Shown in pieces: positions 18,887 through 29,000 of a DNA stretch of 64,000 nucleotides. Source of the DNA: Bog-756 sp963699105 (GTDB lineage Bacteria; Actinomycetota; Acidimicrobiia; Acidimicrobiales; RAAP-2); NCBI GenBank assembly GCA_963699105.1, contig CAVOTI010000001.1, positions 1,426,001-1,490,000 of the forward strand, given 5' to 3'. Numbering within the stretch: position 1 is the first letter of the stretch; each line of letters opens with the position of its first letter. The position numbers and the translations under genes are program-made. The notes beneath the pieces are model-generated. The model was not told the DNA's origin. It did no database searches and saw only the letters and a list, made by a program, of their open reading frames with translations.

Positions 18887-19567
18887 TCAGCCGGCCATGG
18901 AGGCCGCGCCCCGCACCCGCACCGAGGGCGCCACCGGTGAGGCACCGACCCACGTGATGCCGTAGGCCCGCGACAGGATCGGGGCCAGGCCGAGCAGCTC
19001 GTCGCCCAGCTCGGCCCGCATCGACCGGAACAGTGCGGCGGTGACCCGGGCATCGCCCAGGGCACTGTGGTGGTCGTCCCAGCTGAGACCGAAGCTGGTG
19101 CAGCAGTCGACCAGCCTGGCCCTCCCGTGCAGACCGAGATGGTCCTGGGCCACCCGCAGGGTGTCCACCGTCGTCACCCCGCCGGGGAAGACCACGGGGC
19201 CCCCGGCCCGGTCGCACTCGGCTCGCAGGAAGGCGAGGTCGAATGCGTCGACGTTGTGGCCCACCACCACCCGGCCCGACAGCCGGCCGGCCAGAAACGG
19301 GAGGATCGCCGGGAAGGTCGGGGCTCCCACCAGCATGTCGGGGGTGATGCCGTGGACGAAGGTGGGACCCGGGTCGCGCCCGGGGTCGACCAGGGTGGAG
19401 AAGCAACCGGTCTCCTCGCCGTCCGACCCGAGGGTCACCACGCCCACCTCGATGATCCGCTCGTGGGCGGGCGAGAATCCGGTCGTCTCCACGTCGATCA
19501 CCGCAAATCCGGCACCATGGCGGTCTGGGGGGTTCACGTGGCCCACCGTAGAGCCTGGCTGCGACAC
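18887..19567 (-). CDS. DEDDh-type 3'-5' exonuclease (DnaQ-like)
   Basis: 226 residues with all three exonuclease motifs: VIDVETTG (D and E), GHNVDAFDLAFL (D), and HHSALGDARVT (H and D). The length fits a stand-alone proofreading-type or RNase T-like nuclease, not a polymerase subunit with extra domains. The start may be Met 19567 or a GTG about 30 bases downstream. Role: removal of 3' nucleotides from DNA or RNA; context does not narrow it. The gene is intact although surrounded by frameshifted genes. Confidence 0.88.
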   Translation of the reverse strand: MSQPGSTVGHVNPPDRHGAGFAVIDVETTGFSPAHERIIEVGVVTLGSDGEETGCFSTLVDPGRDPGPTFVHGITPDMLVGAPTFPAILPFLAGRLSGRVVVGHNVDAFDLAFLRAECDRAGGPVVFPGGVTTVDTLRVAQDHLGLHGRARLVDCCTSFGLSWDDHHSALGDARVTAALFRSMRAELGDELLGLAPILSRAYGITWVGASPVAPSVRVRGAASMAG

Positions 19568-19678
19568 GGTGGCGTACGCTCGCCCACCGGGTCGTTCTCC
19601 GGTGACGTCGCCGCGCCGGTGCCCCCGTGGCCCGACTCCGGGCCGATGGATCGGGCCGGGTCGGGGCGGGACCCGGGG

Positions 19679-22312
19679 TCAGGCGGGAGCGCCCACCAGC
19701 TCGCGCAGCTCCCGGGCCACATCGGCTTCGTGGGCGTCCTCGTCCTCCCTGGCCCTGGCCGGGCTCCACCGGCCCCGGTTGAGCCAGATGGTGGGGATGA
19801 AGGCCAGCATGCCGGCCACGCACACCCAGAACCAGCTCTTCCACTGACTGGGCGACTGCTTGACGCCCTTCTGCAGTTGGGTGAGCTCGGACTGGTGGGC
19901 GGCCAGGAACGCCAGCTCGTTCGGGTAGGGCTCCACCAGCGAGGTGAACTGGCTCTTCAGCGAATTCGAGCTCGAGGGCGTTGGCCGTCCCGATGGCGGC
20001 GGCCACGGCGGCGTCGTTGGCGAACGTCGGGTCGGCCGATGCCCGCAGGACGACGGCCTCATGGGCCTGCACCAGTTTGAGCAGGGCGGCGTGGGCCTGG
20101 GCGAAGGAGACCGATTCGGGGTGTTGGACCAAGAAGTCCTGCACGTTGGTGTGGGTGCCCGGGATGGTGTTGGTGGCCAGGGGGAGGTTGTCGACCACCG
20201 GGTTGACCGAGGTGATGACCAGTGGCAGGAAGATGAAGGACACGCCCACCGTCAGTCGCAGGATCCATCCCCACAGGGCCAGACCGGTGCCGACCAGGGC
20301 CGGGTTCTTCTTCTCGACCATCTCGGTGTAGCCGGCCATCCACGGGGCGTAGGCCAGCGACAAGAAGGCGGCCATGACCACCTCGATGGCGGCCAGCTTG
20401 TAGTAGCTGGTATGGGGGTGGGTGGTCTGCATCAGGAAGAAGATGAGGGTGACGATGGCCCCCACCGCGCCGACCAGCATGAACGGTTTACGCACCTTGA
20501 GCAGGTCGGACAGGATACCGAAGACGATGAGGGCGACGGCGTCCGCCCCCCAGAACCAGGTGTTCAGTCCGTTGGCCTGGGCCACGGTGAAGTTCAGGCC
20601 GCTCGGGTTCACGAACACCGTCGAATAGAAGATGGTGAAGAAGCCGGCGGCGGCGTAGTACACGAGCAGGAACACGGCGATCCCGAATGAGGAGCCCACG
20701 AGGTCCCACTTCAGTATCTGGCGCCACGGGCGCTGGGTGGCGGCGATCACTTCCTCGGTCGAGATGCCACGGGCCCGGGCCTCGATGAGGGCCTGGTCCT
20801 GGGCCGACACCATCAGCTGGTCGCGGAGCTTGGCCGACAGGTCCATCATGAAGAACAGGCAGATGGCGAAGGTGACGATCGAGGCGATACCCGAGATGAG
20901 AACTGGCTCTTCCACCCGGCATAGGGGCTGTGGGCCAGAAAGTGGTTGAGGGTGTGGTTGGCCACGATGCTGGTGATCAGGCTGCCGGCCACCGGTCCCA
21001 CCGTCCAGAACCCCATGGCCGAGGCCCGGCCCACCTGGGGGCTGAAGTCGCGGACCATGGCCGGGGTGGCCACCAGGATGGCCCCCTCCACCAGACCGAT
21101 GGCCGAGATGACGGCGGCGAACCCCCACTCGCCGGACACGTTGGGCACGCCGAAGGCCACCAGCAGACCCACGATGAGTAGTCCGTAGATGATCACGTTG
21201 GCCCGGCCCAGTTTGTCGGTCTTGCTGGCCGGCAACGAGGCGAACGCCCCGATCAGGTTGGAGACGATGACGATCCACACGTAGAACTTGAAGGACATGT
21301 GGTAGTACACGAGGATGTTGGGGGTCACCCCGGTCTGCGTGTAGTACGTGTAGTAGAGGACGATGGTGGCCAGCACGGCCAGGGCCAGGTAACCCGTCCG
21401 TTTCCCGCTCTTCGGGTACTCGTCTATCTCGTGGACGAAGAAGAACCGGTACACCGGTCCGTGACCGGAACCGGCCCCGGCGTCGGCACTCGGTGCGACA
21501 ACGGTGGACGTATCTGCTGCCATACCCATTCCCCCTGTTGCTTCGGCCCCGACAGCACCAGGCTGTTGGTCCGACCGTAGCGCAACCGGGTCGCGAAATT
21601 GGGTATCCGGGGTGTCGTCTACGTAGCTGGCCAACTCCTCTTGGGCTGTCGCAGGCCCATTGGGCGCAGGTCGTCCCAGCGGGGCTTCCGTGGTGTCGAA
21701 GGGCTGGGTGCCGAGCACCGCCCCGGTGGCCGTCGCCGCTCCCACCGTCGCCGCTCCCACCGTCGCCGGCGTCGAGGCCGGCGTCGGTACCCAGTTGGGC
21801 GGGGGTGGGGGGAGCGGTGGGCCGGATGCCCCGGCGTCAGCCGGGGCCTCGTCAAAAGGGAGTGGGGGGTCGATCGGAGGGGGCGGCGCCGCCACCCCGG
21901 TGGCCAGGGTGGCACCGTCGAGAGGGAGGGGAGCTTGGCCGGACCCGGCCTCCGAGTCGACCGCCCCGAGGGGCGGCGGAGGGAGGGGTGCCTCGGCGAA
22001 CCCGGTCCCGGTCGGTGCCCCGGGAGGAGGAGGGGGAGGCGGCGGGGGCGCCGTGGCCCCCGGAGGCCGCACGGGTTCGTCCCCGTTGACCGTGTGGACC
22101 GGAGGAGTGACCCCGAGGATGGTGGTCTGCTTGCGCAGCGAGACGATCTCCCCGGCCTGGGCGGCAATGATGTCGTCCTTGGCCCGGATGACTGCGTCCT
22201 TCTCCTCCAGCAGCCGGTCCCGTTCCTCGACCTGGGTCTCGGCGGCAACGGCCCTCCGAGTCCACTTCTTGGTCTCCTTCTTGGTCCCCTTCTTGCCCAC
22301 GTCGTCCTTCAT
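19679..22312 (-). CDS. MFS transporter with coiled-coil and proline-rich N-terminal extension, frameshifted
   Basis: Frame 1 covers 22312 to about 20905, frame 2 to about 19965, frame 3 to the stop at 19679. Residues 1-60 are a Lys/Glu-rich coiled coil (ETQVEERDRLLEEKDAVI). About 60-230 is a Pro/Ala/Gly linker with a run of nine prolines. The transporter follows from VYRFFFVHEIDEYP with 12 helices and a large loop between helices 11 and 12. A strong AGGGGG at 21531-21536 sits 7 bases before in-frame ATG 21523, so the transporter may also start there, alone. It ends the leftward acyl-CoA operon and probably moves its substrate. Confidence 0.72.
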
Positions 22313-22591
22313 CGCTACGTCGCCCCCGTCCGGGCGCAGTCACCGCCAAAACTGGCGCCTGCATGATCTGGTGCATAGATACTTACCGATCTGGCGGCGG
22401 CGTGCGTCGGCGAATTCCGGGAGGGGGGATTCCCGTGCCTACGACGTGGACGAATGGGCAATTGACGCCGCCGAGGGCGACCGCTGCGACCACGGAGCGT
22501 GGCCATTTCTCCCTCCCCATTCCCCCGTCGCACCAGGGGGAATACCCGGTGGCACCGTCGGGTCGGCGACGCCGGACCCGGGCGGCGACGT

Positions 22592-23724
22592 TCAGCCGTC
22601 GAGCACGGCGGCGGCCACCAGCTCTTCGAGATAGCGGGTGTCCCACCACGAGATCTGCAGCTGCTTGGCCCGGCGGAAGTAGAGCTGGATGTCGAACTCG
22701 ACGGTGAAACCGATCCCGCCGAAGATCTGCTGGGCCGTGGCCGTCACGTCCCGGAAGGTCCGGCAGGCATACAGCTTGGCCATCGGGGCCAGCTTGGCCA
22801 CGTCACGGCCCTCCGCCCGGGCCCAGGCCGCCTCGTGGACCAGCACCTCGGCCCCGTCCACGGTGGTGGCGGCGTCGGCCAGGTAGTGGGCCAGGGCCTG
22901 AAACGCTCCCAAGGGCTTGTCGAACTGCTGGCGGTCCTTGGCGTACTGGACGGTGATCTCCAGGGCGTACTGGGCCCCGCCGACGGCCTGGGCGCCGAGC
23001 AGGACGATTCCGTCGTGCATCACGGCGTCCCACATCGACCAGCCGCAGCCGGCGCCGCCGATGCGGTCGCTCTCGCTCACCCGGACGTGGTCGAAGTCGA
23101 CCCGGTACTGGGTGTCCGAGGAGATCGACAGCTGCTGGGTGAGGGACACCCCCGGGTCCGAGGGGTCGACCAGGAAGAGATCGACGTCACCGGTGCCGTC
23201 GCCGGTGCGGGCCAGCACCACCAGACGGGTTGCCGCCGAGGCGAAGGCGACGTGGCGCTTGGTCCCCGAGATGACGAATCCGTCCCTGTCGGCGGTGGCC
23301 CGCACCTGGACGCCCTTGGGTCCGAAGCCGTTCTCCGGCTCCAGCCATGCCGGGGTCAGGATCGGCCTCACCGGTCACGATCCGGGGCAGCCACTCCTGC
23401 TTCTGGGCCTCGGATCCGGCCCGGGCCAGCGCCCCGCCGCACAGGATGGAGCTCACGAAGTGGGGGGACGGGGCCAGCGAGCGGCCGAACTCCTCGTAGA
23501 GGACCACGCTCTCGACCGCGCGCCATGCCCGAGCCCCCGTACTCCTCGGGAAGCTGCAGGCCGATCAGGTCGAGGTGGGCCAACTGCTTCCACAGCTCGG
23601 GCGAGTAGCCGAGGGCGTCGTCCTCGAGCTCGCGCACCACGCTCAACGGCGTGGTGGTGGCGCACACCCCGCGCACGGTCTCGCGGAGCATCTCCTGCTC
23701 CGCGCTGAAGTTCAGGTCCAACAT
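22592..23724 (-). CDS. Acyl-CoA dehydrogenase, frameshifted (FadE-type, first copy)
   Basis: About 378 residues across three frames. ATG 23724, after GAGGAGAG, gives the N-terminal helical domain (DLNFSAEQEMLRETVRG, LPEEYGGSG). Frame changes near 23525 and near 23370 lead to PENGFGPKGVQVRATADRDG, the beta domain, and the C-terminal AQQIFGGIGFTVEFDIQLYFRRAK helix. Short heterotetramer-type chain: such enzymes often pair with a partner subunit, and a second dehydrogenase is encoded three genes upstream. Expected reaction is FAD-dependent alpha,beta-dehydrogenation of an acyl-CoA, perhaps with a bulky ring substrate. Confidence 0.8.
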
Positions 23725-23807
23725 GGTCAGCTCTCCTCGTCGGTTCGTCGGGTGCGGCGGCGTTGCCCGTAGCGGTGGTCGGCGGGATCTGGCCGGGTCG
23801 TCGGTGC

Positions 23808-24812
23808 TCAGGGGCGCCACCGGTCGCCGGTGCGCTGCCACGGGTTGTCGTCCGGCGACACCGGAAGGGCCACCCGGGCCTGGCAGGTGGTCTTCGGGTC
23901 GTCGTCGACCGATACCGAGATGTCGATGGCCACCCACCCGCAGCCCGTCTCGTCGATCCCGGTGTCGGTCACCTCGCCGCGGAACACCATGGTGTCGCCG
24001 GGAAAGATCGAACCGAGCATCCGGAAGGTCATGCGCTGCAACCGGCCGTAGGGACCGGTCCAGTCGGTCACGAAGCGCTCGAACCAGGCCGCCTGGTTGG
24101 GCGTGTTGAGGAAGATGTCGCGGGTGCCGTTGCGCTCGACGGCGAAGTCCTTGTCGTGGTGCATGGGGCGCCAGTCGCGGGCGGCCAGGGCCCCGAGCAC
24201 CACCGTGGTGGCGGTCACCGGATAGGCCAGCTCGGGGAGCCGGTCTCCGACGTGGACGTCGGAGTGAACGAGGCGGGCCGAGGTGGTGGTGGTCATGACG
24301 TCACCCGCCCGGCGGTAGCCGAAGCCGGTGTAGCTCTCGACGGCCACCAGGTCACCTTTCTGGTTGTGGTACTCGACATCGATCACCCAGAAGCGGCCGG
24401 TGCCGAGCTTGGTCGTCTTCTCGTCGCTCACCGAGCGGAGGACCTGGCGGGTGGTGAGCCGGTCGCCGGGGCGCACCGGCTCGTGGAACACGATGGTGTT
24501 GTCGCTCATCACCGCCTCGGGGAGACCCAACCCCTCCTTCAGGTCGAAGTGGATCTGGAGGGGCAGGCTCTGGCCGGTGCGACCGGGAGCCCAGTGGTGG
24601 GGCCGGAACCACACCGAGACCATGGTCGGAGGGGCGATGGGGCCGCCGGTGATCTGGTCGGCCACCTCGGCGTCCCAGAACAGCGGGTTGCCGTTCTCCA
24701 CTGAGGCACAGGTCGTCCACACGTAACCCTGCTCGACGGGGAACTCCCCTTCTTCGGCGTACTGCTCGACCCCGATGAGTCCCTCGATGTCGTCCACTCC
24801 TATGGCGCTCAT
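23808..24812 (-). CDS. Two-domain MaoC/FAS1-type acyl-CoA dehydratase
   Basis: 334 intact residues with two tandem hotdog modules. Residues 1-160 resemble the FAS1-like dehydratase (MaoC N-terminal) domain. Residues 175-320 carry the hydratase-like motif WRPMHHDKDFA with the catalytic Asp/His region. It should hydrate enoyl-CoA formed by the neighbouring dehydrogenases. Its ATG overlaps the TGA of the CoA-transferase gene (ATGA, 24809-24812). Tandem double-hotdog chains often handle bulky acyl-CoA substrates, which fits the cluster. Confidence 0.85.
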   Translation of the reverse strand: MSAIGVDDIEGLIGVEQYAEEGEFPVEQGYVWTTCASVENGNPLFWDAEVADQITGGPIAPPTMVSVWFRPHHWAPGRTGQSLPLQIHFDLKEGLGLPEAVMSDNTIVFHEPVRPGDRLTTRQVLRSVSDEKTTKLGTGRFWVIDVEYHNQKGDLVAVESYTGFGYRRAGDVMTTTTSARLVHSDVHVGDRLPELAYPVTATTVVLGALAARDWRPMHHDKDFAVERNGTRDIFLNTPNQAAWFERFVTDWTGPYGRLQRMTFRMLGSIFPGDTMVFRGEVTDTGIDETGCGWVAIDISVSVDDDPKTTCQARVALPVSPDDNPWQRTGDRWRP

Positions 24813-26096
24813 GCCACCACTCCCCGTTCCTTGAGCTCGGCGATCCGTTCGGCGGTCAGGCCGGCATCGCCCAGCAGGCGGTCGGTGTCGGAGCGGGCCG
24901 GGTCACCCACCTCCACGGCACCCGACGGGGCCACCATGCCGGCCAGCACCGGACCGACCTGTCGGAACCGGTCGGGCCCACCCGTCGACGCCGACCCGGT
25001 GACGGCGTCGACGATGGCCCGGCGCGCCGCGAACTGCTCGTCGTCGACCAGCTCTTCCACCGACAGGACCGGCGTCACGCAGGTGTCGGCGCCTCCCAGC
25101 TCGGCCATCCATGTGTCGCGGTCCTTGGTGGCGAAGGCGGCGGCGAAGTCCTCCCTGATCTTGTCCCTGCACCTGGTCGTCGAGCTGACTGTCGCTCCAC
25201 TGCTGGCAGCCGAGGAGCCGGCACAGGTTGGCGTAGAACTTGGGTTCGATGGCCCCCACGGCCAACCAGCCGCCGTCGGCCGTCCGGTAGGTGCCGTAGC
25301 AGGCGTAGCGGCCGGTGATGATGTTGCGCCCGTACCCCACCGGAGCACCGGTGGCCAAGTACTCGTCCACGGCCAGCGAGGTCAGCCACAGCACGCCGTC
25401 GGCAATGGACACGTCGAGGTGGGTGGGGCCGGTGCCGCCCGAACCCCGTCCCACGATGGCGGCCATCACCGCCATGGCCGCCTGCATCCCCCCGCCGGCG
25501 GCGTCGGCGATGGTGGCCCCGGGCACCGGGGGCCCACCGTCCCCGCCAGGCTCGGTGGTGGCCAGGTAGCCCCCCACCGCCAGGTAGTTGATGTCGTGGC
25601 CGGCCCACGACGAACGGGGCCCGTGCTGTCCGTAGCCGGTGGTCGAGCACAAGATGATGGAGGGGTTGACCTCGGCCAGATCCTCGAAGCCGATGCCCAG
25701 CCGGTCGACCACGCCGGGGCGGAAGCTCTCCACCACCACGTCGGCCGTACGGACCAGGGCGAGAAAGGCCTGGCGACCCTCCTCCTCCTTCAGGTCGATG
25801 GCTGTCCTTTGCAGGTACCGCGACCCGCTGTAGGCGTAGAACGGGGGGATGACCGGCTCGGCACCGCGGCCCGGGACGGCACCCACCTTGATCACCGTGG
25901 CCCCGTAGTCGGCCAGGATGCGGGTGCACCGGGCCGCCGGGCCCACGCTGGCCAGATCGAGTACGACGATGCCGGCGAGCGGACCACCCGGACTCCCGGT
26001 TCCCGGGGCGGTGGCGGCGTCGCCGGCGTCTGCGCCGGGGCGGCCCGGTGGCGCGCCGGTGGCGCCGGTCTGCGTCTGCGTCTCGTTCTCGGTCAC
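24809..26096 (-). CDS. CaiB/BaiF family III CoA-transferase (racemase-like), frameshifted
   Basis: About 425 residues. The first frame begins at ATG 26096 with a 35-residue Gly/Thr/Ala-rich leader, then GIVVLDLASVGPAARC, RPGVVDRLGIGFEDL and the catalytic Asp motif GHDINYLAVGG that is characteristic of alpha-methylacyl-CoA racemases. Near 25165 an indel moves the chain to the frame ending at 24809 (DKIREDFAAAFATKDRDTW, VTPVLSVEEL). A racemase role, converting 2R- to 2S-methyl acyl-CoA for beta-oxidation, fits the branched-chain/steroid-like cluster better than CoA transfer, but both are possible. Confidence 0.8.
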
Positions 26097-26110
26097 TGGG
26101 GAGCGCCGGG

Positions 26111-27292
26111 TCAGAAGTTCTTCGGGAGGCCGAGTTTGCGGCGGGCCAGGATGTTCTTCTGGATCTCCGAGGAGCCGCCCCCGATGGTGTCGATCACCGT
26201 GTAGCGGTAGGTCGACTCGGCCCGCCCCTTCATCGGAGCGTCCTCGCTGCGCACCCGGAGCTGCCCGCCGGGTCCGGCGATGTCCATGGAGGCGTTGGCC
26301 AGACGCCGCGAGAACTCGGTGGTGAACAACTTGTACTCGGACGCCTCGGTGGTGGGCGGAGCACCGCCCTGGGACGAGGCGAAGACGAAGCGGAGGCCGA
26401 GCACCCTGGCCACCTCGGCCTCGGTGTGGAGCCAGGCGATCTTCGACCGGACCACGGCGTCGTCCTTCAGGGGCTCACCGTCGCGGGTGGCCGTGGCCAC
26501 GTACTCAGTGAGGAGATCCAGTCGCTGGGCGATCGGCGAGTAGGTGAACAGGGTGAAGCGCTCGAGGTCGAGGGCTTCGGAGATGTACTGGAATCCCTTG
26601 TTGACTTCGCCCACCACGTAGTCGTCGGACACCCACACGTCGTCGAGGTACACCTCGTTGGTGCGCTCGTCCCCCATGGTCCAGATGGCCTTGACGGTGA
26701 TGCCCGGATGGTCCATCGGAACGAGGAACAGCGAGATCCCGTGGTGCTTGGGGGCATCGGGGTCGGTCCGGGCTCCCACCCAGTACCAGTCGGCGAAGTG
26801 GGCCGAAGTGGTCCACGTCTTCTGGCCGTTGAGGCGCCAGCCGTCGCCGTCACGGGTGGCCTTCAGCTGCATGGATGCGGCGTCGGAACCGGCGTTGGGC
26901 TCCGAGTACCCCACGGCGAACTCGACCTCGTTGCGGAGGATCTTCGGGAGGAATTCCTTCTTCAGCTTCTCACTGCCGTTGTTGATGATGGTCTTGCCGA
27001 TGATGCCGACGCCCTTGCCGATCTGGGGTCCGCCCCGGGCGGCCAGGGCCTCGTTCAACAGGTACTCGTAGATGCCCTCACCGGCCGACCCGCCATACTG
27101 CTCGGGCCAGGTGATCCCGAGCCAGCCCTGCTCGCCCACCTTGGCCATGAACTTGCGCCGCAGTGGGGTGTCGACGATCTGCGCCATGTTCTCGCGGGTG
27201 AGGTCGAAGACCTCGGGGTCGTCGTTGGCGTTGAGGAACTCCTCGACCTGCTCGACGAACTCGAGCTGCTCCGGGGTGAACTCGAAGTCCAT
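26111..27292 (-). CDS. Acyl-CoA dehydrogenase (FadE-type, second copy)
   Basis: Intact 393-residue enzyme. ATG 27292 is chosen because GGAGG lies about 7 bases upstream; a longer in-frame start at 27328 is less likely. N-terminal domain with WPEQYGGSAG, the FAD/substrate region FAVGYSEPNAGSD and LNGQKTWTT, and the C-terminal TIGGGSSEIQKNILARRKLGLP. The 'IGGGSSEIQ' end is typical of actinobacterial FadE proteins. It is first in the leftward operon, 15 bp before the CoA-transferase gene. It probably acts with the shorter dehydrogenase at 22592 as partner or on a successive step. Confidence 0.9.
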   Translation of the reverse strand: MDFEFTPEQLEFVEQVEEFLNANDDPEVFDLTRENMAQIVDTPLRRKFMAKVGEQGWLGITWPEQYGGSAGEGIYEYLLNEALAARGGPQIGKGVGIIGKTIINNGSEKLKKEFLPKILRNEVEFAVGYSEPNAGSDAASMQLKATRDGDGWRLNGQKTWTTSAHFADWYWVGARTDPDAPKHHGISLFLVPMDHPGITVKAIWTMGDERTNEVYLDDVWVSDDYVVGEVNKGFQYISEALDLERFTLFTYSPIAQRLDLLTEYVATATRDGEPLKDDAVVRSKIAWLHTEAEVARVLGLRFVFASSQGGAPPTTEASEYKLFTTEFSRRLANASMDIAGPGGQLRVRSEDAPMKGRAESTYRYTVIDTIGGGSSEIQKNILARRKLGLPKNF

Positions 27293-27340
27293 GGACGGGC
27301 CTCCATCGGTACGGTCGCGGTCGGGCACCGCGTTGGTTTC

Positions 27341-27355
27341 CTGACTGACCGTCAG
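27341..27355. promoter_or_regulatory. Putative operator of the divergent acyl-CoA operons
   Basis: Inverted repeat CTGAC-TGACC-GTCAG in the roughly 280-bp gap between the dehydrogenase start (27292, minus) and the DUF35-fusion start (27573, plus). Its size and symmetry resemble sites of TetR-family regulators of lipid catabolism, and one site could control both arms. No tetR gene is adjacent. This is inferred from position and symmetry only. Confidence 0.45.
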
Positions 27356-27490
27356 ATACGGTGGACATCATAGGATGGAGAGGCCGGAGAGGCCAACGTC
27401 CTTGTCGGCCGGCCCACCGGACGGCAACGGTGCCGTTCCGGGTCCTCCGGGGCCGGGGGCAGCAACCGGCCAGGCCAGCCAGGTCGGACC

Positions 27491-27538
27491 CGGTGCCGGA
27501 ATCGGTGCCGGAATCGGTGCCGAAATCGGTGCCGGATC
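27491..27538 (+). repeat. 12-bp tandem repeat, about four copies
   Basis: The unit CGGTGCCGGAAT is repeated at 27491, 27503, 27515 (one substitution) and 27527 (partial). It lies between the putative operator and the preferred ATG 27573, in the leader. The 12-bp unit would encode Gly-Ala-Gly-Ile repeats if translation began upstream at 27375, but no good ribosome-binding site supports that. Confidence 0.7.
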
Positions 27539-27572
27539 GTACGAGGAAGGGAATTCCGGGAGTGATGAACAG

Positions 27573-29000
27573 ATGAGAGGCATCGTCAGCATCGCCGGGT
27601 ACGTCCCCTATCGCCGCCTGCCGCGCTCGGCCGTGGCCCAGGTGTTCGGCAGCGGGGGCGGGAAGGGGACCCGTTCGGTGGCCTCCCACGACGAGGACAC
27701 CACCACCATGGGCGTCGAAGCGGCCCGGTTGGCCCTGCGACCGGTACCGGCGGCGGCCCCCGGCTCCATCTGGTTCTCCACCGCCTCCCCCGCCTATCTC
27801 GACAAGACCAACGCCACCACCATCCATGCCGCCCTGCGCCAGCCCGCCCAGGTGGCCGCCTACGACTTCGGGGGCGCCCTCCGGTCCGGCATCGGTGCTC
27901 TCCGGTCCAGCCTGGCCGCCGAGGGCACCGGTACCACCCTGGTGGTGACGTCCGACATGCGTGACGGACTGCCGACGTCGTCCGACGAGTCGGCCGGCGG
28001 CGACGGGGCCGCCGCCGTGGTGGTCGGCGACGACGGCCCGGGCACCCCGGTGATCGCCACGTACCTGGGCGGGGCCTCGGTGAGCGACGAGTTCCTCGAC
28101 CGGTGGCGGACGGCCGGTGACCGCCGGTCGAGGCTGTGGGAGGAACGGTTCGGCGAGACCCGCTACGTCCCGCTGGGCACCGAGGCTTGGGAGGCGGCGC
28201 TCAAGCACGTGGGCCTGTCGGCCGACCAGGTCGACCGGGTGGCCGTCACCGGTATGCACGCCCGGGCGGTGAAGGCGCTGGCCCGAAAGCTGGGAGTGGG
28301 CGACGGTGCGCTGGCCGACGACCTGGCGGCGACGGTGGGACAGACCGGCGCCGCCCACCCGGGCCTGGTGCTGGCGTCCATGCTCGAACAGAGCCGGCCC
28401 GGCGAGGTGGTGGCCGTGGTGGCCCTGGCCGACGGGGCCGACGTCGTGTTGTTCCGGGCCACCGAGGCGTTGTCCTCGTGGGCCCCGGCCGAGACGGTGG
28501 CCGACCAGGTGGCGGCGGCCACCGACCTGCCCTACGGCAAGTTCCTGTCGTGGCGTGGGATGGTCACGCCCGAACCACCCCGGCGGCCCGAGCCCCAGCG
28601 GGTCTCCTCGTCGGCGGCCTGGCGGAACGAGGAGTGGAAGTTCGGCTTCGTCGGGTCGAAGGACCGGTCGTCGGGGGCGGTGCACCTGCCGCCGTCACGG
28701 ATCTCGATGAAGGGCGGAGCCGTCGACGAGATGGACCCGATCGACCTGGCCGACACCGAGGCCACCATCGCCACCTACACCATCGACCGGTTGGCCTACT
28801 CGCCCAGCCCGCCGATCGTCTTTGCCGTCCTCGACTTCGACGGCGGCGGGCGGTTCCCGGTCGAGCTGACCGATGTCGACCCCGAGTCGGTGGACATCGG
28901 GGACCGGGTGACGATGACCTTTCGCAAGCTGTTCACGGCCGACGGCATCCACGACTATTTCTGGAAGGCCAAGCCGGTACGCACAAGAGGAGACAGATGA
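27573..29000 (+). CDS. HMG-CoA synthase-like/DUF35 (OB-fold) fusion without any cysteine
   Basis: 475 residues from ATG 27573. Residues 1-320 follow the HMG-CoA synthase/KAS III thiolase fold: GIVSIAGYVPYRRL, SHDEDTTTMGVEAAR, PAYLDKTNATTIHAAL, and a C-terminal half with TGMHARAVKALARKLG. Residues about 330-470 form a DUF35-type OB domain. At the active-site position, where homologues have Cys, it reads AYDFGGALRSG (Gly100-Gly101). The whole chain has no Cys, so the DUF35 zinc ribbon is lost too. Its stop overlaps the thiolase ATG (ATGA). Likely a non-catalytic or scaffolding partner of that thiolase; a different activity is possible. Confidence 0.82.
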   Translation: MRGIVSIAGYVPYRRLPRSAVAQVFGSGGGKGTRSVASHDEDTTTMGVEAARLALRPVPAAAPGSIWFSTASPAYLDKTNATTIHAALRQPAQVAAYDFGGALRSGIGALRSSLAAEGTGTTLVVTSDMRDGLPTSSDESAGGDGAAAVVVGDDGPGTPVIATYLGGASVSDEFLDRWRTAGDRRSRLWEERFGETRYVPLGTEAWEAALKHVGLSADQVDRVAVTGMHARAVKALARKLGVGDGALADDLAATVGQTGAAHPGLVLASMLEQSRPGEVVAVVALADGADVVLFRATEALSSWAPAETVADQVAAATDLPYGKFLSWRGMVTPEPPRRPEPQRVSSSAAWRNEEWKFGFVGSKDRSSGAVHLPPSRISMKGGAVDEMDPIDLADTEATIATYTIDRLAYSPSPPIVFAVLDFDGGGRFPVELTDVDPESVDIGDRVTMTFRKLFTADGIHDYFWKAKPVRTRGDR

